Source: Brachionus koreanus (lineage: Eukaryota; Rotifera; Eurotatoria; Ploima; Brachionidae). Taken from it: a DNA stretch of 64,000 bases. The notes beneath the pieces were generated by a model. It was given only the letters and a program-made list of their open reading frames with translations, was not told where the DNA came from and searched no databases. How positions within the stretch are numbered: position 1 is the first letter of the stretch; the number at the start of each line of letters is the position of its first letter. A program made the position numbers and the translations under genes. Positions 11,146-22,931 of the stretch are shown here, in pieces. The stretch lies in contig PJRA01000412.1 in NCBI GenBank assembly GCA_016987375.1, forward strand, positions 488,626-552,625, read 5' to 3'.

Positions 11146-14100
11146 ATGTCGAGAGATGCACTCGAGGAAAATTTTGTCGACGCGCTCAAATTCAATGGAC
11201 AAACAAATTTAATTGGAGCTCTGTCCGAGTCCAGCAAGTCCTTGTCTTCAAATGCTTCGTCCGTGTGTCACCGCATATATCCCAAGAATATGGATAAAAA
11301 TCTACACTCTGCATTCACTCACTTTGATTCAATTGTTTGCCGAATGTGCAAAAATAAATTAAAAGAGCCAAAGCTGCTTAATTGTTTACATGTGTTTTGT
11401 AAAATGTGCTTGGCAGCCCAGTCCAATTCGGACCCGAACATGATCAGATGCTTCCAATGCAAACAAGAAACAATGGTTAATTAATAAACTTATTTATTTG
11501 CTTCTTTTTTTTTTAAATTAAATTAATTAATATAATTTAGGTTAATCCGTTAACTGGAGTTGATGGCTTGGAAGACGATTATGTGATGAATAACATATTG
11601 GACATGTTGGCAATTGAAGAGAAAATGCTAGGCTGTACCAGCTGTAAAAGTGAAGAAAAATCGGTAGCACGTTGTTCAGATTGTGCGCACTTTTTGTGCC
11701 CAAGTTGTGTAAGTGCTCATCAGTATATGCGATGTTTTGAAAGCCACAGAGTGGTAAAATTTGAAGAAATAAAAAATTTATATCAGTCAAACTTGAATCG
11801 ATTGATATCACTTGCGCATGATGATAGCAGCAAGTCTCCATCGAGCTCGTCGCCTCGGTCATCAAAATCTAGCTCATCGGCCTCGTCTTCCTCGTCCAAA
11901 ATGAACGACGACCCCGAAATGGACAAGAGAGCTTCTAAATTTCTGATTGACTGCGGTGTGCCGATTCACAAGCCTATTTTTTGTAAGCAGCATCCTCGCG
12001 AAAGTCTCAAATTTTTTTGCATCACATGTCAAATACCGATTTGCAGCGACTGTGTGGTTACAAGTCATCAGCAACCAGTCCACTGCTATGAGCGTATTAA
12101 CGATGTCGAGGGTCGGAATTTGGAGGAGCTTGACTTTTATATCAAAAAAGCTAGGGAAAATATAAACTATTGTCAGAGTGAGTACCAAACATTGGACCAG
12201 TACTTGAACGATCTGAATGAGCAGTCCGAATCAAGCAAAATATTGATAGAAGAAACGTTCATGGCTTACAAAATTGTTCTCGAAAAGAGAAAAGATCAAT
12301 TGATCAAGGAACTTGAGGACAAGCATGGGAATAAACAGTTATTTCTAATGGAACTACATTCAGCAATAGATCAGTCAATTAATAAGTTTTTAGATGTGAT
12401 TAAATTCAGCGATAGAGTATTGAGAAATGGAAATACATTTGAAATTTTATTGCTCAAAAAATCCATTATAAATCAAATAAAGTATTTGACTAGCAGCATG
12501 CCGCACATGGACGGACTCGATCTGAGTCTTAAATTTGTGACCGATGAACAACAATTCGAAAAAGCTGTAACTGAGTCATTCGGACGCTTTTTCTCTCAGA
12601 AAGAACTAAAACAAAATTATTTGAATAGCTTGCAAAATAGTGGCTCAATGAATCAGATAGATGCAAAAGCCAAATGCACAGATGATCCATGGTTCAACAA
12701 TCAAATTGATCAATTACAAAATCAACTCAAATCAGTTAATTTTGATGAAAACATAATCAAAAACTTGAATCAAATAAGTTCATTGAATGTTCAAAATGGA
12801 TTACCTTTGTCTCCAAACGAGGAATGGCTAGCACCAAAAGCTCAACAAGATGATATTAATCAATATCAAAAACAGCAATTAATAATGAATTTAGAAGGCC
12901 TATCACCAAAGACAATAAATCAAATTGCTGGAATGAACTCAAAACAGCAACAGCTAATATTAAATGGCCTAGGTTTACGTGAGGCAAATGCATATGAGAA
13001 TGGTCTAGCATTGAACATGGCCAATCAGTCATCGTCACGCAGTCACACGCCAGGAACTGTTGTTCCATTTAAACAAACTCCAGAAATGGCACAATTGAAT
13101 GGTTTGAACTCAATTGGAAGTGGAAGTAGCATAGGCAGCAGCACAGTCAGCTCTAATTTAAATGTAAACAACAATAATGTAATAAATGGTCTGGATGAAT
13201 ACTTGCCATTTCAAAATGCGTGTTTAGGTTCAAATATGGCTCAAAATTTAAATCAATTAACCAAATTCATCAGTCCAAATCAAAATCCAGTCTTAAACAA
13301 CCTGAATGATTTGAATACCTTGAACAATTTGAATGAGTTGGCTCTGAATGCCGGTCTTAATTTAAACAACTACGAGGCCAATTCAAATTCATCACAATCT
13401 CCTCCAATGTTGGGTAGTGGCACGCCAATTGGAACTATTGGCAGTGGAATGATGATGTCCGCTTTGAACAACTCGTCCTCAAATCAGGCCACATTTTCCG
13501 GTAATGGAAACCTAAATCCGCCTGTGAGACAAAATGGCAAAATGGCTAATATGCAAATACGAACTAAATTCGGTGTGCTAGGCTCTGGTAAGACTCAATT
13601 CAACTCTCCGCATGGTTTTTGTCTTGGTATTGATGAGGAAATAATTGTGGCCGATACAAATAATCATCGTATTCAAATATTTGATAAAGATGGTGAATTT
13701 AAGTACGCTTTTGGCTCACCAGGACGCGAAGAAGGACAACTTTGGTATCCGAGAAAAGTGACTGTAATGAGAGATAGCGGTAAATTTGTAGTATGCGATC
13801 GTGGCAACGAACGATCTAGAATGCAAATATTTAGCAAAAATGGACATTTCCTAAAAAAAATATCTATTCGATACATAGATATAGTGGCTGGACTAGCTGT
13901 GACACAAAATGGAGACATAGTAGCTGTCGATAGTGTATCGCCCACTGTTTTTAGACTAAACGAAAATGGTGAGCTTAAAAAATGGTTCGATTGTTCCGAA
14001 TATATGCGTGAGCCTAGTGATATAGCCATTTATGGAAATGAATATTATGTATGCGATTTTAAAGGTCATTGTGTGGCTGTCTTTGATGATGAAGGAAATT

Positions 14101-14372
14101 TTGTGCGCAGAATTGGTGGAGAGAATATCACCAATTTCCCTAATGGTATTGATGTAAGTGATGCTGGCGATGTACTTGTAGGCGATAGCCACGGCAACAG
14201 ATTTCATGTAGCTGTGTTTTCACGTGAAGGAACGATGATCAGTGAATTTGAATGTCCATACGTGAAAGTTTCACGCTGTTGTGGTCTAAAACTAACCAGT
14301 GAAGGATACGTGGTCACTTTGGCCAAAAATAATCACCACGTTTTAGTTCTAAATACTCTATACGTCTCATAA
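11146..14372 (+). CDS. brat: TRIM-NHL translational regulator, brain tumor (brat) type, with RING
   Basis: Two exons (11146-11475, 11541-14372) give 1053 codons. Domain order: a RING finger at residues 65-105 (C65, C68, C80, H82, C85, C88, C102, C105); B-box 1 at about 142-180 (CTSC...CSDC...CPSC); B-box 2 at about 258-295 (CKQH...CITC...CSDC); a coiled coil at about 300-420; a long Asn/Ser/Gln/Leu-rich linker; and six NHL repeats from about 779 to the end. The NHL part is nearly colinear with Drosophila Brat (VLGSGKTQFNSPHGFCLG, DEEIIVADTNNHRI, QLWYPRKV, FPNGIDVS, ending NHHVLVLNTLYVS). Brat binds RNA through the NHL propeller and represses mRNAs with Pumilio/Nanos in neural stem cells and embryos. 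No filamin domain is seen, unlike TRIM2/3/71. Drosophila Brat lacks a RING, so this form may also be an E3 ligase. ATG context is A-rich; stop TAA. Confidence 0.93.
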
Positions 14373-16274
14373 GACCCAGTGCTTTGTTTCTTTTTTATAT
14401 TAGCTTAATATAATTCTTCCTTCTTTTTTTTTTTTAAAAGAAATTGTTTTTTTTTTATTAATTGATAATCAGGGACTTTTTTTTAAAGGATTTAAAAGTT
14501 ACAAAAATCCTTGTTTTGTTTTTTCGAAATTTTATTCAATTATTTGATTTAAAGTAAAAAATTGAAAATTTTTTCACGAATATTTTCTAATTAAGTCAAG
14601 ATATTGTTTTTTTTTTGTGTTTGAAATGATAATCAGTTATCTTAAAAATTTCTTAAGATCCTTATGAAGGATACAAACTTTAATTAAAAAGGGTGTTTTT
14701 ATTATTTTTTTTCGTTTTGTCTTCTCACTTTAAATTTGTCAATATTTAGTTAGAAATAGTAGCTTTTTTTTATTTATCAGCATCAATAGAATTCCATTTT
14801 ATAACCTTTTTGTAATTTAATTAAGTTTTGTGAGTGTTTTTTTTTAAAGTGAAAATTTAAAACTCTTTATTTTTTCCATTTATTTTGTGTTTTTCTATTT
14901 ATTTTTGTCAAGTATTCTCAGTACACTACCAAGAATGATTAGTTTAATTTATAGAAAACAGATAAATCAAATCTAGTAGCCGTTCTTTTTTAAATTTTTC
15001 CTTTTTTACAACTGTTTAAAAAAATTAACAAAAAAAAAAACAAAGAGAGAAATTTTATGATTTTTATTGTCTCTAGTTTTGAAGTATAGAGTTTATTTTT
15101 AAGGTTTTGACGTGTATTGGTTGAGGCAATCGTCATGGATCAAATCAGATTTGCCATGACCACAATATTTACAATTTATACACATTCTTTTACGATGTAT
15201 AAATAGTTTTATTTTGTCATTTATTTTAATTTTGACTTCTTTATTGTCTTTTCCTCAGTTCAGTTTTTACGTTTTTTTTTAAAATTTTGAAAGACTTGCC
15301 AAGTTTAATTTATAAGCTGTTATTTTTGTGACATTACAGCAAATTAAAAGAGCTTTTTTTTATTTTTTCTTTCAACCCTCTATTTTTTTTAAATGTATTT
15401 CTTTTCATAAAAAAAAAATTAATTTTTTCTGTTGATATTTTTACAAAAAATAATAATGGTAATGATAATTAAAATATTAATTTTGTGTTAAATTAAATAA
15501 AATTTTTTTATTTAAGCAATAAAATTTTTGAAAAAAAAATTTAATTTTTTTTAAATTTATTCAATTTTATTAGCTCTGAATGCTTGGATTTTTATAGATC
15601 GTCTAGGTAAACGAACATGGGAATCTTGGATTTTTTTTAATTCATCCACAAAAATGATACGTAACAAAAAATTAAAACCTACTATCATATACTGGGATAA
15701 AAATTATTTGATTATAATAATATTTATTGATAATGAATTTGAATTTAAATAAATGTTATCATTCAGTAAAGTATTCATTTTTGAATTTAATCATGTACTT
15801 CAGAAGCTTTAAGAAGCAAAAATATCATTATATTTTTGATTTTAGCAATTTTGTATTTCTAAAACTTTAAGTAATATCATATATTATATATTAAAATTAA
15901 CAGAATTAAATGCTCTTTAAAATGATATGCCTAAATATGCGCTTAATATAAGAAGGGTACAAGATTGGTTTTAAAAAATTTTAAAATGGTGATATAGGAG
16001 ATTTGATTAGCCCAGTGTTTATTCAAGTCTATTCGAATCACCCTAATATAATTTTTAAAATTGCCTTTATTTTTTTATATTTCTGGTTTTCATTAAATTG
16101 TCATTAGACACTCATTTTACGATGTTCTTTCAAATTTGTCAATCAAATAATTTACTTATTTTTCTTGAATGGTTTTTTAATTATTCGATTAGAATTGGTT
16201 TAGAATTTATGTAAACATTGTTATTTCTTAGCTAATGAAATTGTCAACCATTATCACTAAAGAGGAACCAGACT

Positions 16275-16620
16275 TGTGCAAAAGTCAAAAAAAAAGTCCT
16301 TTTAAAGTCTTTTCAAAGTCAAGTCAGTGACTTGAATAAAAATTTCAACTTAAATAAAAATGTAATTAATACTGACATTTTAAAAAAAAAAGTCATTTGA
16401 CTTGACTTAAATTTTTTTTTTCAAAAAAAAGTCAGTATTAATTACATTTTTATTTAAGTTGAAATTTTGATTTAAAAATTTAATGTCAAAATTAATAAGA
16501 TTAAATTATTCGATAAAACTAAATTTTTTTTTTCGTTTTTTTTAAAGTTTTATCTTGTAGAAAACTCAAAAAAATGTTGTTTTAAAGTCTTTTAAAAGTC
16601 AAGTCAAATGACTTGAAGTA
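16275..16620. repeat. GACTT-type repeat cluster
   Basis: Many copies of AAAGTC and GACTT words, including TTTAAAGTCTTTTCAAAGTC near 16301 and a second version TTTAAAGTCTTTTAAAAGTC near 16583. They flank the inverted repeat at 16339-16468. The same motifs occur at 4485 and 38940, so this is a dispersed family. Confidence 0.55.
16339..16468. repeat. Perfect 38-bp inverted repeat
   Basis: Arms 16339-16376 and 16431-16468 are exact reverse complements (AAAATTTCAACTTAAATAAA at the left outer end), separated by 54 nt that contain TCATTTGACTTGACTT. Perfect arms in otherwise drifting AT-rich DNA point to a recent fold-back insertion or active selection on the RNA hairpin. Confidence 0.85.
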
Positions 16621-16844
16621 ATTTTACTTGGAATTTTCATTAGTAATTCTCTTACTGATGAATTCTTATTTATCCGATACTTATCAAGTTTTTAATATCG
16701 GATCAAAAAAGTTAGATAACTTGACAAATGTACCAATTTTTTTGATAATCCAGTGATAGCTGTGTAAAAAAAGCCAACAATGTGCTCGAAATATTCAAGA
16801 GAACATTTGTGTTTTGGAATGGTCAATCATTTTTGCAATTATAT

Positions 16845-17123
16845 TGAATTATGACTCAAGGCTGGCTAATTTGGGATTAGAGACTCTAAAAGAAAGAACT
16901 CGGAGATCTGATTCAATTTTATAAAATTCAGAACAAATACAATTTTGTTAAGTGGTATTAGGATGAGCATTTTATCAGCTCAGTGTATAATGAAGATTCA
17001 AGTGGAACAGTAAGGGGAGTAAAACATCGCATTCTATATGCGAAATAAGGTGTAACTTTCTAATCTAAACGGGTAGTAAATGATTGGAATGTGCTGTCAA
17101 CGTCAGTTGTCATTGCAAATTAA
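16845..17123 (+). mobile_element. Non-LTR retrotransposon remnant (RT C-terminal end)
   Basis: Translating across one frameshift and a few stops gives the usual tail of CR1/jockey-like reverse transcriptase ORFs: SRLANLGLETLKER, then DLIQFYKIQNKYNFVKWY, then KRVVNDWNVLSTSVV before a stop at 17121-17123. The RVVNDWN-L signature is typical of these ORF2 C-termini. Only this 3' piece is recognisable; it is dead. Confidence 0.7.
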
Positions 17124-18151
17124 CCTAACTTAGTATGACTGTAGAAAATTAACCTTTATTATTATTAAGAATCAAATAAATATCTTGATATTTAAGACTA
17201 CGCTAAGAATTGAATAAAGAATTTTTAAAAAACATAGTTTTTTCTTGTTTTTCTTAAGGAGTAGGAAATTTTTTGAATGGTATAATCAAAAATCTTTTTA
17301 AAGAAGCTCATTTATTTAATTTCTATTTAATGGCTTTTTAAGAAATTCAATTATTCAAAAAATAAAAATCTTGGGAAAAAAAAACTTATTGGATAAATTT
17401 TACAAAATGGCGTGTTAAAACTTTTAAAAATATTTTGGCTTTGTAAAAAAAGTGGAGTTGTCACTTAGACACCCTTGAAATTTGCAAGAAGTACCATTCT
17501 TTTAAGATCTTTTAGTATGATCGCTTTTGGATGTGATCCTCTTTTAAAAATAGTATTATCTTAGAATTAGATGGGCATAGTTTTTTGCAGGAAGATTAGT
17601 TTTAAAGCTAAAAATTAGCTATTCACAAAAGTAGTTTATTAATAAGATGCAGATGTTTATATAACAATATTTTGTACACAACTCTAAATGAGATACAAAT
17701 TATCATTTGATACTTTTTTCGTTATTGTCTTTTTTGAAATTTTGAAAAATAATATCTGATTATATTTAAAATTATAAGCTAATAATAAATAGCATTAACA
17801 ACAATTGAATCAAAAAATATTTTATTTTTTTTAAATTTAAATTATATAAAGTAAAATTTTGGAATTCACAAATGGCTAAAAGTTAGAGTTAAATTTTAGC
17901 CTCTGTCTTTTTAAGTAAGATATAAGAATTGAGAAAATGAGAGGAGTAAAAACAATCAAAAAAGTATTATATAGTAGTATATTATTCAGGGATCATTTAA
18001 CAAATTGAAAACTGAAATTCATAATTTTTTTTTAAAATTAAAAAAAATATAAAAAAAAAAAATAAAATTTGTTTTACATGGTTACAAAATGAGAGTCGAA
18101 TACAATTGCTGCACATCGAAAATCAATGATAGAATTCATGAATACTTAACT

Positions 18152-18194
18152 CGAGAGGAAAAGAAAATTTAATCTAGCTTACCTTTTCCTCTCG
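18152..18194. repeat. 11-bp perfect hairpin beyond kazrin stop
   Basis: CGAGAGGAAAA (18152-18162) pairs exactly with TTTTCCTCTCG (18184-18194) over a 21-nt loop. It lies about 310 nt downstream of the kazrin stop codon, so it may be part of that gene's 3' UTR on the minus strand. No known element is recognised. Confidence 0.5.
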
Positions 18195-18501
18195 GTGCTG
18201 TTTTTCAAATAATTCAAACAATTTTAGAGACAAAAAAATTAAATTATAAAGGATTTAAAAAAGAGAAAATACAAATAATACAAAACAATTATACTATTAC
18301 ACATAAGCATTTGCCGAACCATTTTAAACCGAGACTAGGGTTCGTAAGGTAGGGACTTTCAGCTGAGGTAAATATCGTTACTAACAATATACAAAATTTT
18401 CATATTCTTTTTAGAATCGATTCGAAATTTTACGATTTAGATAACTTAATAAATTCATTATTATTAATATTTTTTTTTTAATTTAACTAAGCTTAAAAAT
18501 T

Positions 18502-21500
18502 TTAATTTGATTTCATATCTATTATTTTATGACTAAATTCTATTTTTTTCATTGTTTCATCATCGATCAATGGTGACGAGATGTCGCGTTTAATTTTTTT
18601 TCCCAGAGCTCGACCAAGCGAACCCCTAAAAGTAAAAACACGTTGTTTATCATTTCTGAACGAGTTCAACGGTCGGCTAAATGCCGAATCCATTTTCACA
18701 TTGCTTAATAAAAAAAAAAATAATAAAAATTTTTTTTAATTTTAAAATTTTTACCTTTTAGATTTTTTCAAGAGTTTAATCTCGTCATCCAATATTTTTC
18801 TTATATTATTATATTTAGACTCGTCATGGACTTGAAGACAATGAAATAAAAACTCAGTGTTAAAAGAGCTGTCAGCTACTAGAGCACCATGTATACCGGA
18901 TTCTGGTAATTTTTCAACATGCTCATGTAAATTGACCAATTTAAGCCAATCGATAAAATTTCCATTAGTCCATAGACATATATCCAATGTTTGATTTTCT
19001 TTTTGACTCAATTCTCTAATAGTGTCCACTTTATGTACATCAAAGTCATGTCTTTTGAGCATTTCGATTGCCAAAAGCAAACTGTTTTGGTGAATTTTTT
19101 TAGTTATACCAAAATATTTTTCCAAATCTTTTTTGTGAAGACTAGCCAAAACACGACCATCAACCAAATTGAGTCTAAAAATGCCCTGAAGGTACACAAG
19201 ACCGATATCTTTTAGCCATCTATTCACCAACCATTCATTGGTTATCTCACCTAGTTTAGAATATTTACACTTATCCGGATATCTTAGGTCATCAATAGCC
19301 AATTTAAGCTTTCGTTTATGCATTATGTTGGCCATTTGAAATAATTTCTCCATATCGCTATCAGTCAAATTGATCAGCATTTTTCCATTCGTCAAGTGTC
19401 TTAGGCCATTTTTGACATAGATTGAGGGCAATCCAAGTTTTTCGAGCCAATTTTTAATATCTTGCTGATTCCATTCACTTATAATCAAATTTTTGTGCTC
19501 CTCTTCTAGAATTTTAAATGATTTATTCAACAAGTGGTTTGTTTCACTGTCGTCATCATCTGTTTCTCGGACACAGTAGCTCGATTTGGACGAGACAAAA
19601 GTCGAATGATGCGAGTGTCGATTTTTGGTCTTAGATGAAAGCGTTGTCGAAAAAGAATTCGGTATTTGTTTGCTTTCCACTAAAGCTGACGATCTGTTGG
19701 TCGAATTACCATTTGACGAGCCCATGGTTGACATGCGTATAATGGTATTTATCAAGCGCGAAGAACGAGACTTAACATTGCTATTATTGGGAGTTTGTAC
19801 ATTCATCGACATGCTCAGTGGTTGTTTGATTGAATATCGACTTGTGTTACTGAAATCGTTTATCGTTTTGTTGAGATTTTCGTCTTCACATAGTGTTATA
19901 GATTGGCTCATAACCAAAGGCGACAGGTCCGATGAGCCTGTCTCAGACTCAGCTGAAATATTCAAATTTAATTGCTTGTTCAAATCAGTCTTTTTAGAAT
20001 CAGCTTCATTTTTATACGAGCTAGCCGATGAAGAGGTCAATGAAACACTTGGAGACACACTGGCCATTGTGGTCGATGAGGATATTTCAAGATGTTTTAG
20101 ACTAGAATTGGTTATAAATGATGCTGATGATGAAGATGAAGCTGAAGTTGTCGAGACAATTAGATTGTCTTTTTTGTCGCTTTTGTTTGAATTTTTATCA
20201 TTTTCATCCAAGTCAATAAACTCGTCCGAATCAAGCACTTTATTCAAATCGGTTTCCTCATAATCACTCGAGCTCATTATAAAACTTAAATTATTATTTG
20301 ACTTTGAGCTATTAACATTTTGATTATTGTTCATATTGCTATGGTAAGACACCGAACTAGATAGCTTATTAAGTCGAAACTTATTTTTAATTTTAGTTGA
20401 TCTTGAATTAGCTGAGTGGGGTAAACTAAATGAAGTTTCAGACAATTGATTATTTTTGATGTACAAATACGAGTCATTTGATTTACATTTTTGGTTTCTT
20501 TCTTCTTTTTTTATTTTATATTTTGAACTAGATTTATTTATTTTGGACTCTACTTTTGAGTTCAATGATGCATTTGTATCAATCATACTTGATGAAAGTG
20601 TATCTCTTGACTTACTGCTTGAGTAGCCATGATCTGACTCTTTACCAATGCTGTATCTTGGTGATTTTGACTTTAGATCATACAATTGTCTTTGAAGTTT
20701 ATTGACAGTTGCACTTTTGCTTTCTACCACTAGCTTTAGTTCACTATTTTCGGCCACCAGTTCTTCAATATAGGCTTCTAGGTAGGTTTTTTCCTCTTCA
20801 ATTTCGCTTTTATTTTCAATCAGCTATAAAAAAAAAAAGTAAATTTAATTTTTCTTTTAAACTAAATGTCTAACCTCTTTGACTATTGAACAAGTTTCTT
20901 TAGTTTTGGACTCAAAAGTTTTTAGAATTGATTTTATTTGATTTTCTTTGGTTTCTATGATTTTGTACAACTCTTTAGTTCGATTTAAAATTTCAACTTT
21001 TTCTACTTTGAGCTTTTTGCGCTCTAATTTCATCGAATCAATTGTTTCCTTTAATTTATTTGCATCTTGTTCGCATTGTTGTTTCAATTGCTTGATGAAT
21101 ATGAAATTTTAACAAACTACCATTTAAAAAAAATAGCTATTTTACCTCTTCAAGAGTTCGAATTTTTTCTTTAAGAAGTCTATTTTCCGATAATAAATAC
21201 GGATTTTGATTCAGCAAGCAATCATCACTATTCATTTCTGAATTTCTGGTTGATAAGAATTGAAAAAAAAAATTTATTTTATTTTTTTCCTAAATTTATC
21301 AGTAATCTAAATTACTTTTTATCTTCTGCTAAAAAATGATCAGCATAAAACAAACATGTCTTTATTTGATTTATAATAACGCTTTTGGTCTGTGGTATTT
21401 TGTGATCAAGTACCAAATTTTGTTTCTTAATGAAAGATCGGTCTTCTTTGTTGTTATTTTTTTGGTTCTCAATAGACTGATATTGCTGAGTGACTAAATT

Positions 21501-22931
21501 TTCAACGTGAATATTCAGCTTATTTAACGATTCCAATACTTAAAAAGAAAATTTTAGCGGGAAATAAGACTTTAATTTAATTATTACAAAAAAACGACTA
21601 AATATGTAGAACATTTTTTTTTTTAAAGTGAATGCAAAAAATTTATTCAAATAAAGAAAATAGTGATGTTGAATTAGCTATTCAAGATTTGAAATTTTAT
21701 CATATTCTGGAATGTGAATTTTATACTGATTATTCTCTTCGACAAGCTTTAATTAAAATATCAGCTAATCTCTTAAAATGTTTTTTTTGTAATTTATTTC
21801 ATTTAAATAAAAACAATTATATAACAAATTTATTCTAAAGATTGAATTTTATGTTTTTGTTTTTAAATACTACACATATTCTCTTACTTGGATTGCTTTA
21901 ACTATTTTGTCTAAGATAAACATTTAGATAAAACCTATGTTTTGTCGATTATTTAAAAAAAAAAAAGTTTCCAATTATGTGCTTGACATTTTAAAGGCTT
22001 AGTCCACGTTACATCGATATAAACAAGTGATAAATCGATTAATTCAGTTTTTGATATTGGAGATTTTCTTTTTAAATAAAACCTAATTTACTTTAGGCTA
22101 CGAATTCAATTGAAATAAAATGCATATTTTTTGTTAGCTAATCCACTTACAATTATTAAGATTACTTGAAAAGAACAAAAAAAAAGTTTTAAAAGCTATT
22201 GATAGAAAAGATACCGCTTTAAATAACTTTTAAGCTTACATAACTCTTGAAATCTAGTGTCAATATATTTAATACTGTTAAGTTAATAATTCATTGGAGA
22301 AATTTAAAGTCAGGTAGTGTAATCTGATACAGCTTGTCAGCTCTGTGAAATTCAATAAGATAATGGCAACCATTTCAATCTTGAGCTATTGAATTTCCTT
22401 AAATTAATGTCAAAATTGGGCTAATATCGACCTTGCTTGCCAAAAACTAGGTAGAATATATTTAGATGAATCAATAGAAAAAAAAAAGAAAATTAGTAGG
22501 TTATCAGCTCTAATTTTGTCAATGGATCAAATTTGTTTTAAATACAATTGAAATTTTTTTTTTATTTTTAAATAGTTTATAAATAAAACTAATCGTGATT
22601 CTGTGTTATTTTAAACTTTGATTTAAAACAAATACTCACAGTATTGACACGTTTTGGTCTTGTACTGGGAGTCAATTTGATTTGAATGATTATTAACTTC
22701 ATTTGAAGCACTGTTCATCTCAGGATTTGATACCGAATCCGAATCATTATCATCTATATATTTGAGATTTAAATTTAAAATGCTATCTTCTAAACTAGTC
22801 TGTTTGGTGCTATCATTATCGGTTTGTTTTATTTCGTTCTGGTTATTTTCATCATTTTCTTTGGCCTGATTCGGCTCGTCAAATTTTATTGAACGTCTAC
22901 TGTTTAAATAGTTTGATATCAATGATTTCAT
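18502..22931 (-). CDS. KAZN: Kazrin-like protein (coiled coil plus three SAM domains)
   Basis: Six exons on the minus strand (22931-22640, 21538-21316, 21245-21146, 21090-20875, 20823-18755, 18703-18502) join to 1033 codons. The N-terminal third is acidic, then coiled coil at roughly residues 100-320; SMKLERKKLKVEK ... ELYKIIETKE matches the conserved kazrin coiled coil. A Ser/Asn-rich disordered stretch of about 400 residues follows. Three SAM domains come next (approximately 730-795, 805-875, 895-960), with kazrin-like features LAIDDLRY, WLKDIGL, NLVDGRVLASLHKKDLEKYF and ESGIHGALV. The last exon encodes a basic tail. Kazrin links cell junctions, spectrin/desmosomal proteins and endosomal traffic in animals; by homology it acts at the cell cortex. 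Liprins share the triple-SAM layout, but the coiled coil and second SAM fit kazrin better. Exon 1 has a Cys-x2-Cys end that is split by the 1.1-kb first intron; the ATG choice there is the least certain point. Confidence 0.85.

Larger units (their letters stand above)
14373..18501. other. Convergent intergenic region (3' of brat, 3' of kazrin)
   Basis: About 4.1 kb with no gene. The first 1.2 kb, full of T tracts, probably contains the brat 3' UTR. Further along are GACTT-type repeats (16275-16620), a perfect inverted repeat (16339-16468), a non-LTR retrotransposon remnant (16845-17123) and a strong hairpin (18152-18194). Confidence 0.5.

Noticed and set aside
21632..21838. Plus-strand 68-codon open frame inside kazrin intron 1
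   Set aside because: Composition is partly protein-like, but there is no homology and no supporting neighbour exon, and it lies antisense in an intron.
18502..22931. Liprin-alpha or liprin-beta as the identity of the triple-SAM gene
   Set aside because: The coiled coil (ERKKLKVEK...ELY) and SAM 1/2 words (LAIDDLRY, VDGR..L..L.KKDLEK) fit kazrin better; liprins have much longer coiled coils.
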